NCBI GenBank assembly: GCA_018436855.1
Contig: JAHDKO010000141.1
Span: 1 to 38,735 of the forward strand
DNA: 38,735 bases
Source: Deltaproteobacteria bacterium
GTDB lineage: Bacteria > Desulfobacterota > Desulfomonilia > UBA1062
Direction: 5' to 3'
Part shown: positions 21,007 through 29,885 of the stretch, one piece after another
Layout: every line of letters begins with the position of its first letter
How positions within the stretch are numbered: the stretch's first letter is position 1
Program-made: the position numbers and the translations under genes
The notes under the pieces: model-generated
Databases searched by the model: none
What the model saw: the letters and a program-made list of their open reading frames with translations, nothing else
Told to the model about the DNA's origin: nothing

Positions 21007-22869
21007 GTGCATACATATCGTGTCGATGAGCGGGATCTCCAGTTCGTTCTGTTCGAATTCCTGGAGCTGGAGAAAATGAATAGATTCAAACGGTTTGAGT
21101 CCTTTGACCGCGCCGTATACGAGGAGACGATCCATCTGGCGTACAGGATCGCGGCAAAGCATCTGTTCCCTGTGAATACTGCAGGCCATAGACAGGGCTG
21201 CTCCTATGATCCGGAAACCAGATCCGTGCGTCTTCCTGCAGGATATGCAGATGCCTCTCGGGCCCTGCTCGATGCGGGTTTTTTAAGTATCTCGGATGAT
21301 CCCGATATCGGGGGGACCGGTATGCCGCTCGCCATACAGGCTTGCTCGTGGGAAGTGTGCTGCGGTGCGGGCGGAGCGCTCATGCTTTTCCTGATGCTCG
21401 GACATGGGGCGGCGCTCATGATCCAGCACTTCGGATCTCCTGAGCAGAAGGCAATTTACGTGCCCAGGATGCTTTCAGGGGAGTGGGGGGGTACCATGTG
21501 TCTCACTGAGCCTGAAGCCGGTTCGGATGTGGGCGCCCTCAAAACAAAGGCCGTGCCTCAGCCGGATGGGAGCTATCGAATTACGGGGCAGAAGTGCTTT
21601 ATCACCAACGGGGATCAGGATATCACCGAGCAGATCGTTTATCCGGTCCTGGCGCGCATCGAAGGAGACCCTCCGGGGACCAAGGGAATTTCCCTGTTCC
21701 TTGTTCCCAAGTATCTGGTGCATGAGGACGGCACCCTCGGTGAACGAAACGATGTGTTCTGCGCCGGCATCGAGAAAAAGATGGGCGCGCACGGATCCGC
21801 CACCTGTTCCATGTCCTTTGGCGAGAATGACCGGTGCACTGGGTATCTGCTGGGACAAAGGGGCAGGGGGATGAACATCATGTTCCAGATGCTCAACGAG
21901 ACGCGCCTTGAGGTGGGTATCATGGCCCTGGGCGGCTCCTCGGCCGCGTATCTCCATGCAGTCGATTATGCGCGCACCAGGCTGCAGGGCTCGCATGTGA
22001 GCCGGATGTTCGATCCGGCGGCTCCCAAGGTTCCCATTATCGAGCATCCCGATGTCCTGAGGATGCTTTTATGGATGAAGTCCTGGGTGGAGGGCCAGCG
22101 GATGCTCTCGTATTACCTCTCTCAGCAGATCGATCTCCAGAACCTGCTGGAAGGAGATGAGGCCAGGGATGCGAAGGCCCTGGTGGATTTTCTCATTCCC
22201 GTGGTCAAGGCGGGCAATTCGGACATGGCGTGGCGGATTGCCTCGGAGGCGATCCAGGTGCACGGCGGTTACGGCTACTGCTCAGAGTACCCCGTAGAGC
22301 AGATCGCCGTGGACTGTAAGGCCCTGTGCATCGTGGAAGGAACCAACGGCATCCAGTCCCTCGATCTGGTCATGAGAAAGATCCTGATGAATCCGGAACA
22401 GTACAACTACCGTGTACTGAAAGAAAGGATCCGCAAGACCATTGATAGCGCTGCAGGAATTGTCGACGAGGCACACCTTCGCTCGCTGGCCGAGGCGATT
22501 GACCTCATGGACGCGGCAGTGTGTTTCATGGAGCAGGTGATGGAATCGGGAAACTTCAGGGTTCTGCTGGTGAATGTGGATCCGTTGCGCAGGGCGATCC
22601 TTTACCTGGTGATCGCATGGATGCACCTGTGGTGCCTGAAGATCGCGAAGCCGAAGCTTGCAGCTCTCACCGGCGGCACGGCGGGCGCATGTCTGGATCC
22701 GGTTGTGGAGAGAGATCCGGAGGCAGGTTTTTACCATGGCAAGGTATGCGCTTCCGAGTTCTGGCTTGCCACGGAATTTCCCAAGTACTTTGGAAAGATC
22801 GAAGCCATCCTGCAGGGAGGGAAGATGAACCTCCGGCAGGCGGAAATCGCTTTTCCGGTGTTTTCTTAG
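21007..22869 (+). CDS. Long acyl-CoA dehydrogenase of the DmdC type
   Basis: The protein has 620 residues. The start is a GTG at 21007 with AAAGGAGA six bases upstream. After a roughly 70-residue N-terminal segment come the usual dehydrogenase parts (MCLTEPEAGSDVGAL, GQKCFITNG, QVHGGYGYCSEYPVEQ), then an extra C-terminal helical domain of about 130 residues, as in 3-methylmercaptopropionyl-CoA dehydrogenase DmdC and long-chain relatives. The base position GTNE of short enzymes reads GTNG, and the Glu just before it, Glu444 in VEGTNGIQ, is the likely base as in DmdC. The island therefore has two different dehydrogenases, which may act at different chain lengths or before and after the branch point. 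The gene is 117 bp beyond the crotonase. Confidence 0.92.
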   Translation: MHTYRVDERDLQFVLFEFLELEKMNRFKRFESFDRAVYEETIHLAYRIAAKHLFPVNTAGHRQGCSYDPETRSVRLPAGYADASRALLDAGFLSISDDPDIGGTGMPLAIQACSWEVCCGAGGALMLFLMLGHGAALMIQHFGSPEQKAIYVPRMLSGEWGGTMCLTEPEAGSDVGALKTKAVPQPDGSYRITGQKCFITNGDQDITEQIVYPVLARIEGDPPGTKGISLFLVPKYLVHEDGTLGERNDVFCAGIEKKMGAHGSATCSMSFGENDRCTGYLLGQRGRGMNIMFQMLNETRLEVGIMALGGSSAAYLHAVDYARTRLQGSHVSRMFDPAAPKVPIIEHPDVLRMLLWMKSWVEGQRMLSYYLSQQIDLQNLLEGDEARDAKALVDFLIPVVKAGNSDMAWRIASEAIQVHGGYGYCSEYPVEQIAVDCKALCIVEGTNGIQSLDLVMRKILMNPEQYNYRVLKERIRKTIDSAAGIVDEAHLRSLAEAIDLMDAAVCFMEQVMESGNFRVLLVNVDPLRRAILYLVIAWMHLWCLKIAKPKLAALTGGTAGACLDPVVERDPEAGFYHGKVCASEFWLATEFPKYFGKIEAILQGGKMNLRQAEIAFPVFS

Positions 22870-23011
22870 CATCTGAGAAAGTGCTCGGGGAAGAGGAGGC
22901 CAAAAAGGAGGGCATGCACGCGAAGGCGTTGAACAATGCCTCCTTTAGCGCCTTGCTGCAGCCTTAAAAAGAGGTTTCCTCGGCCCCGGGTACGGTCTTC
23001 TCTGCCGGCTG

Positions 23012-23425
23012 CTACTGAAACGATATGTCGTAGACCCCGTTCTCCTGGTCGCGGCAGGTACCGCAGCCGACCATCTTCATGTCGCCCATTCCCTTTGACC
23101 TGAACTCGGCCGTGATATCGCACTCGAGGAATCGCATGGCCTTGTTGCCGAGGTGGGCCTTGCCGGAAAACTGGAGCAGGGGCAGGTTCGACAGCTCGAT
23201 GACGGGGTTTTCCCCCGTGGTTACGAGCGTGAAAGGTCCGGTGATGTCGCCATAGGGGGTTCCGGGGAAGGCGATCACCCCTGTCTTGTACTCCGAGTCA
23301 AAGCTCACGGTGCCGTAATACATATGGCCTTTCTGGTCGACCAGGACCGCATCATTGCTCCATTTACAGCCGGCGAGCAGTGCCGGGAGCACGACAGCGG
23401 CAAGCACGAAAAATCCAAGCTTCAC
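23012..23425 (-). CDS. Small secreted lipoprotein of unknown function
   Basis: The protein has 137 residues from a GTG at 23425 with GAGGAGGC six bases upstream. The N-terminus MKLGFFVLAAVVLPALLAGC is a type II signal peptide with lipobox LLAGC at residues 16-20; Lys follows the cysteine (+2), so outer-membrane anchoring is not excluded by Asp avoidance. The mature part is short, beta-rich in appearance, and ends with MKMVGCGTCRDQENGVYDI, containing two further cysteines (CGTC). No family is recognised. It converges on the long dehydrogenase and stands alone, with its own promoter. Confidence 0.8.
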   Translation of the reverse strand: MKLGFFVLAAVVLPALLAGCKWSNDAVLVDQKGHMYYGTVSFDSEYKTGVIAFPGTPYGDITGPFTLVTTGENPVIELSNLPLLQFSGKAHLGNKAMRFLECDITAEFRSKGMGDMKMVGCGTCRDQENGVYDISFQ

Positions 23426-24104
23426 GATAAAGCCTCCTCACTTAAAAAACAGCAAGCCAAACGGATAAAGACCGATTGTGTATAAAAACGCCGGCATTGT
23501 CAATCCCGCGATCAGAATGAGCCGGCCGGTGCGCCCGGGGAATCTGGATCATGGATCGTGGAGGCTGCCTCGGGGCAGAGAGCGGGCGAGCTGGAGAGTC
23601 ACGGCCGATGTATGGAACTCGGAAGACCCGGCGCCTCCGAATGCGGTCGTCTGTACCGCTGAAGGCGGCATGTGCCGGACGGGCCGCTTGCCTGGGCGGA
23701 TAGAGAAGCGGGCTGGACTTGATCTTCCGGATATCCGCTTCCGGATTCCAGGAGTACATTCAAGGTGAGGATGCAGTCGATAAGCGTCTGTGCGCTAAGC
23801 GCGTGCAAAAGGGACCTGTGCCGGGATGACGATTGAGCCGAGCCCGAATGAGGGATGATGGGTATTGCAAAAAAGGGTTTGCGCTTTCCGGCAGGCCGTT
23901 TGAGGAAGAAAAAGTAGTGTCCCCTGTGCTTTAATCCATAATCGAATCTCGTAGTGCCTATACACTATACGATCATACCAGGTGCACTACAGATATCACC
24001 TTTTATAAGCCCCCTTTTTTTCATCATTAATATGCGCACAGGAGACAAACGTAATGTACCTTCAATGTCTGGCAAAATCAAGGATTATTTTGTTTTCCTT
24101 GTAC
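23426..24104. other. 679-bp non-coding stretch between two minus-strand genes
   Basis: The right-hand edge lies after carB and the left-hand edge holds the lipoprotein promoter. GTAGTGC (23951-23957) and GCACTAC (23984-23990) form an inverted repeat with a 26-bp centre that contains TATACACTATAC. Open frames exist on both strands in 23442-23808, but they lack ribosome sites and recognisable sequence. No RNA gene was recognised. Confidence 0.5.
23475..23503 (-). promoter_or_regulatory. Candidate promoter of the lipoprotein gene
   Basis: On the minus strand TTGACA (23498-23503) and CACAAT (23475-23480) are separated by 17 bp, about 50 bp upstream of the GTG start. The -35 is perfect and the -10 matches four of six bases. 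Confidence 0.5.
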
Positions 24105-27100
24105 TTATTTGATATCCTTGTGATACTCCTGGATCGACTTGACCATGTCCTTGCCGTTGCGGCAGGCCTCGATCCCCCGGGCCGCTGCGATGGCTGCGGC
24201 GAGCGTGGTGATGTAAGGCAGCTTGTACCTGATGGCCGCCTTCCGGATGTAGGAATCGTCGTGCTTGCTGAGCTTGCCGCTGGGGGTGTTGATGATCAGG
24301 TCGTACTCCTTGTTTTTGATGCCGTCGATGATGTTGGGCCGCCCTTCGTGGAGCTTGAGCACCTTACTCGACGTGACTCCGTGTTCCTGGAGGAACTTGT
24401 GCGTCCCCCGGGTGGCCCATATGGTAAACCCCAGAGAATCGAAGAGCTGCGCGACCTTCAAGACCGCCGGGCGTTCCCTGCGGGAGACCGTCAGCAGCAC
24501 GGTACCCTCTCTGGGCAGGATCTGGCTGCCGGCCTCAGAGGCCTTGTAGAAGGCCTGGCCGAAAGTCTTGCCCATGCCCAGCACCTCGCCCGTGGAGCGC
24601 ATTTCAGGACCCAGGAGCGGGTCCACCTCGGGGAACATGTTGAAGGGGAACACCGCCTCCTTCACACCGAAGTGCGGTATGACCCGGGCATTGAGATCGA
24701 AATCACCCAGATGCCTGCCCAGGACGATCTTCGTGGCGATGCGCGCCATGGGGATGTTGCACACCTTGGACACCAGAGGCACCGTGCGGGACGCCCGGGG
24801 GTTGGCCTCCAGAACGTACACCGTATCGTCCATGATGGCGTACTGCATGTTCATGAGCCCCACCACGGACAGCTCAATGGCGATTTTTTTCGTATACTCG
24901 TTGATCGTGTCGAGGTGCCTCTTCGGGATGCTGATGGGCGGGATGGCGCATGCCGAGTCGCCGGAGTGAACCCCGGCGCGCTCGATGTGCTCCATGACCG
25001 CGGGCACGTAGGCGGTAGTACCGTCCGCGATGGCGTCCGCCTCGGCCTCGATGGCGTTGTCCAGGAACTTGTCGATGAGTATGGGCCGCTCGGGGGTCAC
25101 CCCGACGGCGGCCTGGACATAGGTCTGCAGCATCTCCTCATCGTGCACGATCTCCATTCCGCGGCCGCCCAGTACGTAGGAGGGCCTGACCATCAGAGGG
25201 TAGCCGATCTTCCCGGCCGCGGCCAGCGCCTCTTCCAGGGTGCTCACCATGGCGGACCTTGCCATGGGGATGCCGAGCTTGCGCATCCGCTGGTCAAAGT
25301 GCTCCCGGTCCTCGGCCAGGTCGATGGCCGCGGGCGAGGTGCCGAGGATCTTCACCCCGGCCTTCTCCAGCTCTTCTGCGATGTTCAGCGGTGTCTGCCC
25401 GCCGAACTGCACGATCACGCCCACCGGCTTTTCCTTCTCATAGATGCTCAGCACCTCCTCCACGGTCAGGGGCTCGAAGTAGAGCTTGTTGGAGGTGTCG
25501 TAGTCGGTTGAAACCGTCTCGGGGTTGCAGTTCACCATGATGGACTCATACCCCATCTCCCTGATGGCAAAGGCCGCGTGGACGCAGCAGTAGTCGAACT
25601 CGATTCCCTGGCCGATCCGGTTGGGGCCGCCGCCTAAGACCATGATTTTGGGCTTTTCACTCACCGGCACGTGATCGATACCGTTATAGGTGGAATAGTA
25701 ATATTCCGCGTTCTCCACGCCGCTCACCGGCACGCGGTCCCACGCATGGGTGACGCCCAGGGCCGTGCGTCTGGCTCTGATCGCCTGCTCGGTCGAGCCC
25801 AGGAGCCTGGCCAGATACCGGTCGGCAAAGCCGTCCTTCTTGGCCTGGACGAGCAGCTCGTCGGGCAGCTCTCCGCCCTTGTACGAGATGATCCGTTCCT
25901 CCAGCTCGACCAGCTCCTGCATCTGCTCGATGAACCAGGGCTTGATCGAGGTCTTGTCCGCAAGCTCGCGGACCGTCGCGCCCTTTCTCAGGGCCTCGTA
26001 CATGATGAAATGCCGCTCGCTGGTCGGCTCGGCAAGCAGGTCCATCAGCGACTTGAGATCCAGCTCATTGAAGTTCCTGGCGAAACCCAGGCCGTAGCGG
26101 CCGATCTCCAGCGAGCGGATGGCCTTCTGCAGGGCCTCCTTGTAGGTCTTGCCGATGCTCATGACCTCGCCCACCGCGCGCATCTGGGTGCCGAGCTTGT
26201 CCTGTACGCCCTTGAACTTCTCGAAGGCCCACCGCGCGAACTTCACCACCACGTAGTCTCCCGAGGGCTTGTACTTGTCGAGGGTGCCCTCCTTCCAGTA
26301 GGGGATCTCGTCGAGGGTGAGCCCTGCGGCGAGCTTGGAGGATATCAGGGCGATGGGAAATCCCGTGGCCTTGGACGCCAGGGCCGACGACCGCGAGGTG
26401 CGGGGGTTGATCTCGATGACCACCAACCGGTCGGTCCTGGGATCGTGGGCGAACTGGACATTGGTGCCGCCGATGACCTCGATGGCCTCCACGATCCTGT
26501 AGGCGTAGTCCTGAAGCCTTTTCTGCAACTCGCTCGGGATCGTGAGCATGGGGGCCGTGCAGAACGAGTCACCGGTGTGCACCCCCATGGGGTCCACATT
26601 CTCGATGAAGCACACGGTGATCATGTTGTTCCTGGCGTCCCTGACCACCTCGAGCTCCAGCTCTTCCCACCCCAGAACAGACTCCTCGATGAGGATCTGG
26701 TTGATGAGGCTGGCCGCAAGGCCCCTGCTGGCGACCGTCTGGAGCTCTTCGACGTTATAGACCAGTCCTCCGCCGGTGCCGCCGAGGGTATAGGCCGGCC
26801 TGACCACCACCGGGTACCCGAGATCGGCTGCGATAGCCTCGGCCTCCTCGATCGTGTATGCCGGTTCGCTTCGGGGGATCTCTATGCCGAGACGGTTCAT
26901 GGTCTCCTTGAAGGCGATCCGGTCTTCCCCGCGGTCGATGGCGTCGGCATTGACGCCGATGATCTGCACCCCGAACCTCTCCAGAACACCCTTGCGCGAG
27001 AGTTCGGAGGTGAGGTTCAGGCCGGTTTGGCCGCCGAGGTTCGGGAGCACCGCGTCGGGACGTTCCTTCTCGATGATGGCCGCCAGGGTGTCGACGTTCA

Positions 27101-27305
27101 GCGGTTCGATATAGGTGATGTCCGCGGTCTCGGGGTCGGTCATAATGGTGGCGGGGTTCGAGTTGACCAGCACGATCTCATACCCCAGCTCCCTGAGCGC
27201 CTTGCACGCCTGGGTTCCGGAGTAATCGAACTCGCACGCCTGTCCGATGACGATGGGGCCTGACCCGATGATCATTACCTTGCGGATGTCGTCTCTCTTC
27301 GGCAT
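24105..27305 (-). CDS. carB: Carbamoyl-phosphate synthase large subunit
   Basis: The protein has 1066 residues, full length for the family. It makes carbamoyl phosphate from ammonia (delivered by the small subunit), bicarbonate and two ATP for pyrimidine and arginine synthesis. The duplicated ATP-grasp halves are visible: VMIIGSGPIVIGQACEFDYSG at the N-terminus and its copy VLGGGPNRIGQGIEFDYC near residue 560, each followed by RPSYVLGG or RPAYTLGGTGGG motifs. An MGS-like allosteric domain forms the last 130 residues. The start at 27305 has AGGAGG upstream; the frame extends another 39 codons without a ribosome site. No carA was found in the window. Confidence 0.98.
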   Translation of the reverse strand: MPKRDDIRKVMIIGSGPIVIGQACEFDYSGTQACKALRELGYEIVLVNSNPATIMTDPETADITYIEPLNVDTLAAIIEKERPDAVLPNLGGQTGLNLTSELSRKGVLERFGVQIIGVNADAIDRGEDRIAFKETMNRLGIEIPRSEPAYTIEEAEAIAADLGYPVVVRPAYTLGGTGGGLVYNVEELQTVASRGLAASLINQILIEESVLGWEELELEVVRDARNNMITVCFIENVDPMGVHTGDSFCTAPMLTIPSELQKRLQDYAYRIVEAIEVIGGTNVQFAHDPRTDRLVVIEINPRTSRSSALASKATGFPIALISSKLAAGLTLDEIPYWKEGTLDKYKPSGDYVVVKFARWAFEKFKGVQDKLGTQMRAVGEVMSIGKTYKEALQKAIRSLEIGRYGLGFARNFNELDLKSLMDLLAEPTSERHFIMYEALRKGATVRELADKTSIKPWFIEQMQELVELEERIISYKGGELPDELLVQAKKDGFADRYLARLLGSTEQAIRARRTALGVTHAWDRVPVSGVENAEYYYSTYNGIDHVPVSEKPKIMVLGGGPNRIGQGIEFDYCCVHAAFAIREMGYESIMVNCNPETVSTDYDTSNKLYFEPLTVEEVLSIYEKEKPVGVIVQFGGQTPLNIAEELEKAGVKILGTSPAAIDLAEDREHFDQRMRKLGIPMARSAMVSTLEEALAAAGKIGYPLMVRPSYVLGGRGMEIVHDEEMLQTYVQAAVGVTPERPILIDKFLDNAIEAEADAIADGTTAYVPAVMEHIERAGVHSGDSACAIPPISIPKRHLDTINEYTKKIAIELSVVGLMNMQYAIMDDTVYVLEANPRASRTVPLVSKVCNIPMARIATKIVLGRHLGDFDLNARVIPHFGVKEAVFPFNMFPEVDPLLGPEMRSTGEVLGMGKTFGQAFYKASEAGSQILPREGTVLLTVSRRERPAVLKVAQLFDSLGFTIWATRGTHKFLQEHGVTSSKVLKLHEGRPNIIDGIKNKEYDLIINTPSGKLSKHDDSYIRKAAIRYKLPYITTLAAAIAAARGIEACRNGKDMVKSIQEYHKDIK

Positions 27306-27480
27306 AGATGTCGTCCTCCTGAAAAAATGCGAATGCACTATAGGAGAGCCCACAAAGTGAGTCAAGATAAAAGGGGGAAACAATACGCCCTGTTCGGATG
27401 CGCGGGAAGTACCTGCCGGCACACGGGAAATACCGGAAGAGACATACCCCCTGATCTCTTCGGATCAGACAGGGAAAACA

Positions 27481-27539
27481 GCGCGCCTTTTAAGCTCATC
27501 CGCCCCTTGAACGGGGCGGCGCGGAGAAAAAAGGCGCGC
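27481..27539 (-). terminator. Large nested hairpin after gap, probable terminator
   Basis: GCGCGCCTTTT (27481-27491) pairs exactly with AAAAGGCGCGC (27529-27539), enclosing a second hairpin CCGCCCC/GGGGCGG (27500-27519). On the minus strand the stem is followed by TGTTTTCCC, a weak T-tract. It lies about 40 bp beyond the gap stop and would shield carB from read-through. The flanking CTGATC/GATCAG palindrome at 27451-27468 is a further small stem. Confidence 0.6.
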
Positions 27540-27580
27540 CGCACTTATCCGTTAAATAAACCGGCCTTTGGTGGAACCGG

Positions 27581-28591
27581 TTACAGGCCCTTGCCCGCCA
27601 TGTAGCCGGCCAGGTCGGCCGTGCGGCAGGAATAGCCCCACTCGTTGTCGTACCAGGTGACGAGCTTGGCCATGGTGCCCTTCATCACCTGGGTGAACTC
27701 GATGTCCACGATCGAGGAGTGCGGGTTGCCCTTGAAGTCGGTCGAGACCAGGGGCTTCTCCTCGCAGGCCATGATCCCCTTCAGCGAGGTCTTCGATGCC
27801 CTGATGAGGCGGCGCCGAAGCTCCTCGGTGGTGGTCTCCCTGCCGAGCCTGACCGTGAGGTCCACCACCGAAACCGTTGGCGTGGGCACCCGCAGGGCGT
27901 ACCCGTCCACCCTGCCCTTGAGGTCGGGGATGACCAGCGAAACCGCCTTGGCCGCGCCCGTGGTGGTGGGGATGATGTTCATGGCCGCGGCGCGGGCTCG
28001 CCTGAGGTCCTTGTGAGGCATGTCCAGGATCCTCTGGTCGTTGGTGTACGCGTGGACCGTGACCATCATGGCGCTCTCGATCACGAAGTTCTTGTGGATG
28101 ACCAGCGCCGGCGGCGCCAGGCAGTTGGTGGTGCACGAGGCGTTCGATACGATGTGGTGCTTGTCGGGCTTGTAGCTCTTGTGGTTCACGCCCATGACCA
28201 CGGTGATGTCTTCCTGTTTGGCGGGCGCCGTGATGATCACCTTTTTCGCTCCGCCATAGATGTGCGCCGAGGCCTCGGGACCGGTCCGGAACAAACCGGT
28301 GGACTCGATGACGATATCGACCCCCTCGTCGTCCCAGGGTATGGATGAAGGGTCCCTGAAGGCATAGCTTCTGATCTTCTGGCCGTTGATGATGAACGAG
28401 TCCTTCTTGACCGAGATATCCCCCGCAAACCGGCCATAGTTGGTGTCATACTGGAAGAGGTGGGCGTTGGTCTCCACATCGAAGAGGTCATTGACCGCCA
28501 CGACCTGGAGGTTGTCTGAGTGCCGCTCCATAATGGCCTTCAAGACCTGTCTTCCTATGCGACCGAAACCGTTGATTCCGCATCGGACCAT
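27581..28591 (-). CDS. gap: Glyceraldehyde-3-phosphate dehydrogenase, type I
   Basis: The protein has 336 residues. It interconverts glyceraldehyde 3-phosphate and 1,3-bisphosphoglycerate in glycolysis and gluconeogenesis. [14 protein letters not shown] begins the Rossmann fold, the catalytic cysteine lies in [12 protein letters not shown] (near residue 154), and [12 protein letters not shown] completes the substrate pocket. NDLFD after the second strand is compatible with NAD. The upstream gene, a GAF-domain protein, ends 15 bases before the gap start, so the two are probably co-transcribed. Confidence 0.97.
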   Translation of the reverse strand: MVRCGINGFGRIGRQVLKAIMERHSDNLQVVAVNDLFDVETNAHLFQYDTNYGRFAGDISVKKDSFIINGQKIRSYAFRDPSSIPWDDEGVDIVIESTGLFRTGPEASAHIYGGAKKVIITAPAKQEDITVVMGVNHKSYKPDKHHIVSNASCTTNCLAPPALVIHKNFVIESAMMVTVHAYTNDQRILDMPHKDLRRARAAAMNIIPTTTGAAKAVSLVIPDLKGRVDGYALRVPTPTVSVVDLTVRLGRETTTEELRRRLIRASKTSLKGIMACEEKPLVSTDFKGNPHSSIVDIEFTQVMKGTMAKLVTWYDNEWGYSCRTADLAGYMAGKGL

Positions 28592-28606
28592 GTGGCTGCC
28601 TCCTTA

Positions 28607-29164
28607 TTAATTGTCGTCCAGACGATACTTGTGGGCGATGAGCAGTTCATAGTTGGTCTTCAGGGCCTGATGGAGCCTGGCATTCTCCAGCGCCAGGGCG
28701 CTCAGGTTCGCCACCGACTCCATGAACTTGGTTTCCTGCTCGTTGAATTCCCTGACCTTGTCGGTATAGACCCTGAGCACGCCGATCACGTTCTTTTCCA
28801 CCTTCAGGGGCACCACGATCACCGACTTGATTCCTTCGGCTTTCGCACCAGCGCCGTACTGGAAGCCCGGGTCGGTCTGGGCGTTCTTGATCCAGATGAG
28901 CTGGCCGGTCATGGCCTTCTGATCGAGACCGCTCTCCTTGATGAGCACCGGGCCCTTGCGGATATAGCCCTTGGAAAGCCCGTACGAAGCGCCCATGATG
29001 AGGGCCTTTTTCCGGGAATCCAGCAGGCGGATGGAGCACGCCTTGGCACCCATGGCAAGGGCGACGGCCTTGACGATCTCCTCGAGCACGGTCGTCATCT
29101 CCAGTGATGCATTGATCACCTTCACCACATCGTACAATGCCAGAAAATAGTCCTTTTCCTTCAC
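28607..29164 (-). CDS. GAF-domain protein
   Basis: The protein has 185 residues from a GTG at 29164, nine bases after AAGGAGG; an alternative ATG at 29221 would add 19 residues but has a poorly spaced site. A single GAF domain covers about residues 22-165 (VVKVINASLEMTTVLEEIVKAV, then GAKACSIRLLD, LIMGASYGLSKGYI, VIVVPLKVEKNVIGVLRVYTD and LSALALENARL), followed by a short C-terminal helix. GAF domains bind small ligands such as cyclic nucleotides or sense redox state. No output domain is attached, so it may act by protein contact. The position directly upstream of gap suggests a link to central carbon flux; this is inference. Confidence 0.85.
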   Translation of the reverse strand: MKEKDYFLALYDVVKVINASLEMTTVLEEIVKAVALAMGAKACSIRLLDSRKKALIMGASYGLSKGYIRKGPVLIKESGLDQKAMTGQLIWIKNAQTDPGFQYGAGAKAEGIKSVIVVPLKVEKNVIGVLRVYTDKVREFNEQETKFMESVANLSALALENARLHQALKTNYELLIAHKYRLDDN

Positions 29165-29480
29165 CTGCACGCTCCTCCTTTTTGCCGAATAGGTTCTTCG
29201 TATATCACTGTTCCCTCCCATATCTCCCTTGTCCGGGAATTCTCTGTGACCCGGACGGCATAGGGTTTCTCCTGTGCAGCTTAACCTACACCGCCGCCGA
29301 GTCAAGTGTCCTTTTCGGAGTGCGGGCTTTTTTTCTAAAACACAGTCTTTCTCAAGCCGGGTTACCGATCCGGGAGGAGGAAGGTTCGGGAAAGGGATGC
29401 GGTATCCCCTTTGATGCACAATGGTCCGGTCCCGTGCCTGGGGACGATCCGGCCTTTCGTGGTTGCGGGAGGGCAGGGGG
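29165..29480. other. 316-bp leader region of the GAF-gap operon
   Basis: No gene is supported. On the minus strand TTGACT near 29300 is a possible -35 without a good -10 at 17 bp. A tiny ORF of 18 codons (start near 29255 on the minus strand) has AGGAG upstream but no other support. Confidence 0.35.
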
Positions 29481-29885
29481 TCAGACGAGGGTGATCAGGA
29501 CCTCGCGGCTTGTCCTGGGGCCGTCGAACTCGCAGAAAAAGATGTTTTGCCAGGTGCTGAGGACGAGCCGGGAATCTTCCACCGGGACCACCTCGGAGGG
29601 GCCGATGATCCCTGCCTTGATGTGCGTATCGCCGTTGCCGTCGACGCGGTCGTGCAGCCAGACGCCCTTTGGTACGAGCCTGTCCAGGCAGGTGATCACG
29701 TCGGTAGGGATGTTGGGGTCCCAGTTTTCCTGAACCATGATGGCGGCGGTGGCGCCCATGGCATAGATCGCGCAGAGCCTCGCGTCCGCTCCATGCTCGA
29801 CAACCACGGCACGGACCCGCTCGGTGATGTCCACGAGCTCCTGGTTCTTGCGGGTCGGGAAGGTTATGGAAAATCTCACGAGCAC
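29481..29885 (-). CDS. YjbQ/UPF0047 family protein
   Basis: The protein has 134 residues, the normal family size. The UPF0047 fold is identified by DITERVRAVVVEHGADARLCAIYAMGATAAIMVQEN, the ITCLDRLVPKG segment, DGNGDTHIKAGIIGPSEVVPVEDSRLVLSTWQNIFFCEFDGPR and the terminal VLITLV. E. coli YjbQ has a weak thiamine-phosphate synthase activity, but the physiological role is unknown. A GTG at 29885 with GGAG six bases upstream is the best start; a second GTG lies two codons later. It is the first gene of the minus-strand block at this end. Confidence 0.9.
   Translation of the reverse strand: MLVRFSITFPTRKNQELVDITERVRAVVVEHGADARLCAIYAMGATAAIMVQENWDPNIPTDVITCLDRLVPKGVWLHDRVDGNGDTHIKAGIIGPSEVVPVEDSRLVLSTWQNIFFCEFDGPRTSREVLITLV

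Noticed and set aside
9209..22869. Benzylsuccinate or naphthylmethylsuccinate (bbs/bns) degradation cluster
   Set aside because: The genes resemble parts of bbs clusters (DUF35, thiolase, SDR, dehydrogenase), but the class III protein has racemase residues, an acyl-CoA ligase is present, and no glycyl-radical synthase lies in the window.
22914..22967. 17-codon ORF starting MHAKALNN after AAAAAGGAGGGC
   Set aside because: The Shine-Dalgarno sequence almost touches the ATG, which is too close for normal initiation, and the sequence also forms part of an inverted repeat AAAGGAGGGCAT/ATGCCTCCTTT.
22966..22981. Minus-strand terminator for the lipoprotein gene (GAGG-AAA-CCTC followed by TTTTT)
   Set aside because: The stem is only four base pairs, too weak to call.
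23442..23808. Open frames on both strands of about 70-105 codons
   Set aside because: There is no ribosome site, no recognisable sequence, and the composition is Arg/Pro-rich shadow-like.
24054..27263. Long plus-strand open frames opposite carB
   Set aside because: They are antisense shadows of a GC-rich gene with strong third-position bias; carB is unambiguous on the minus strand.
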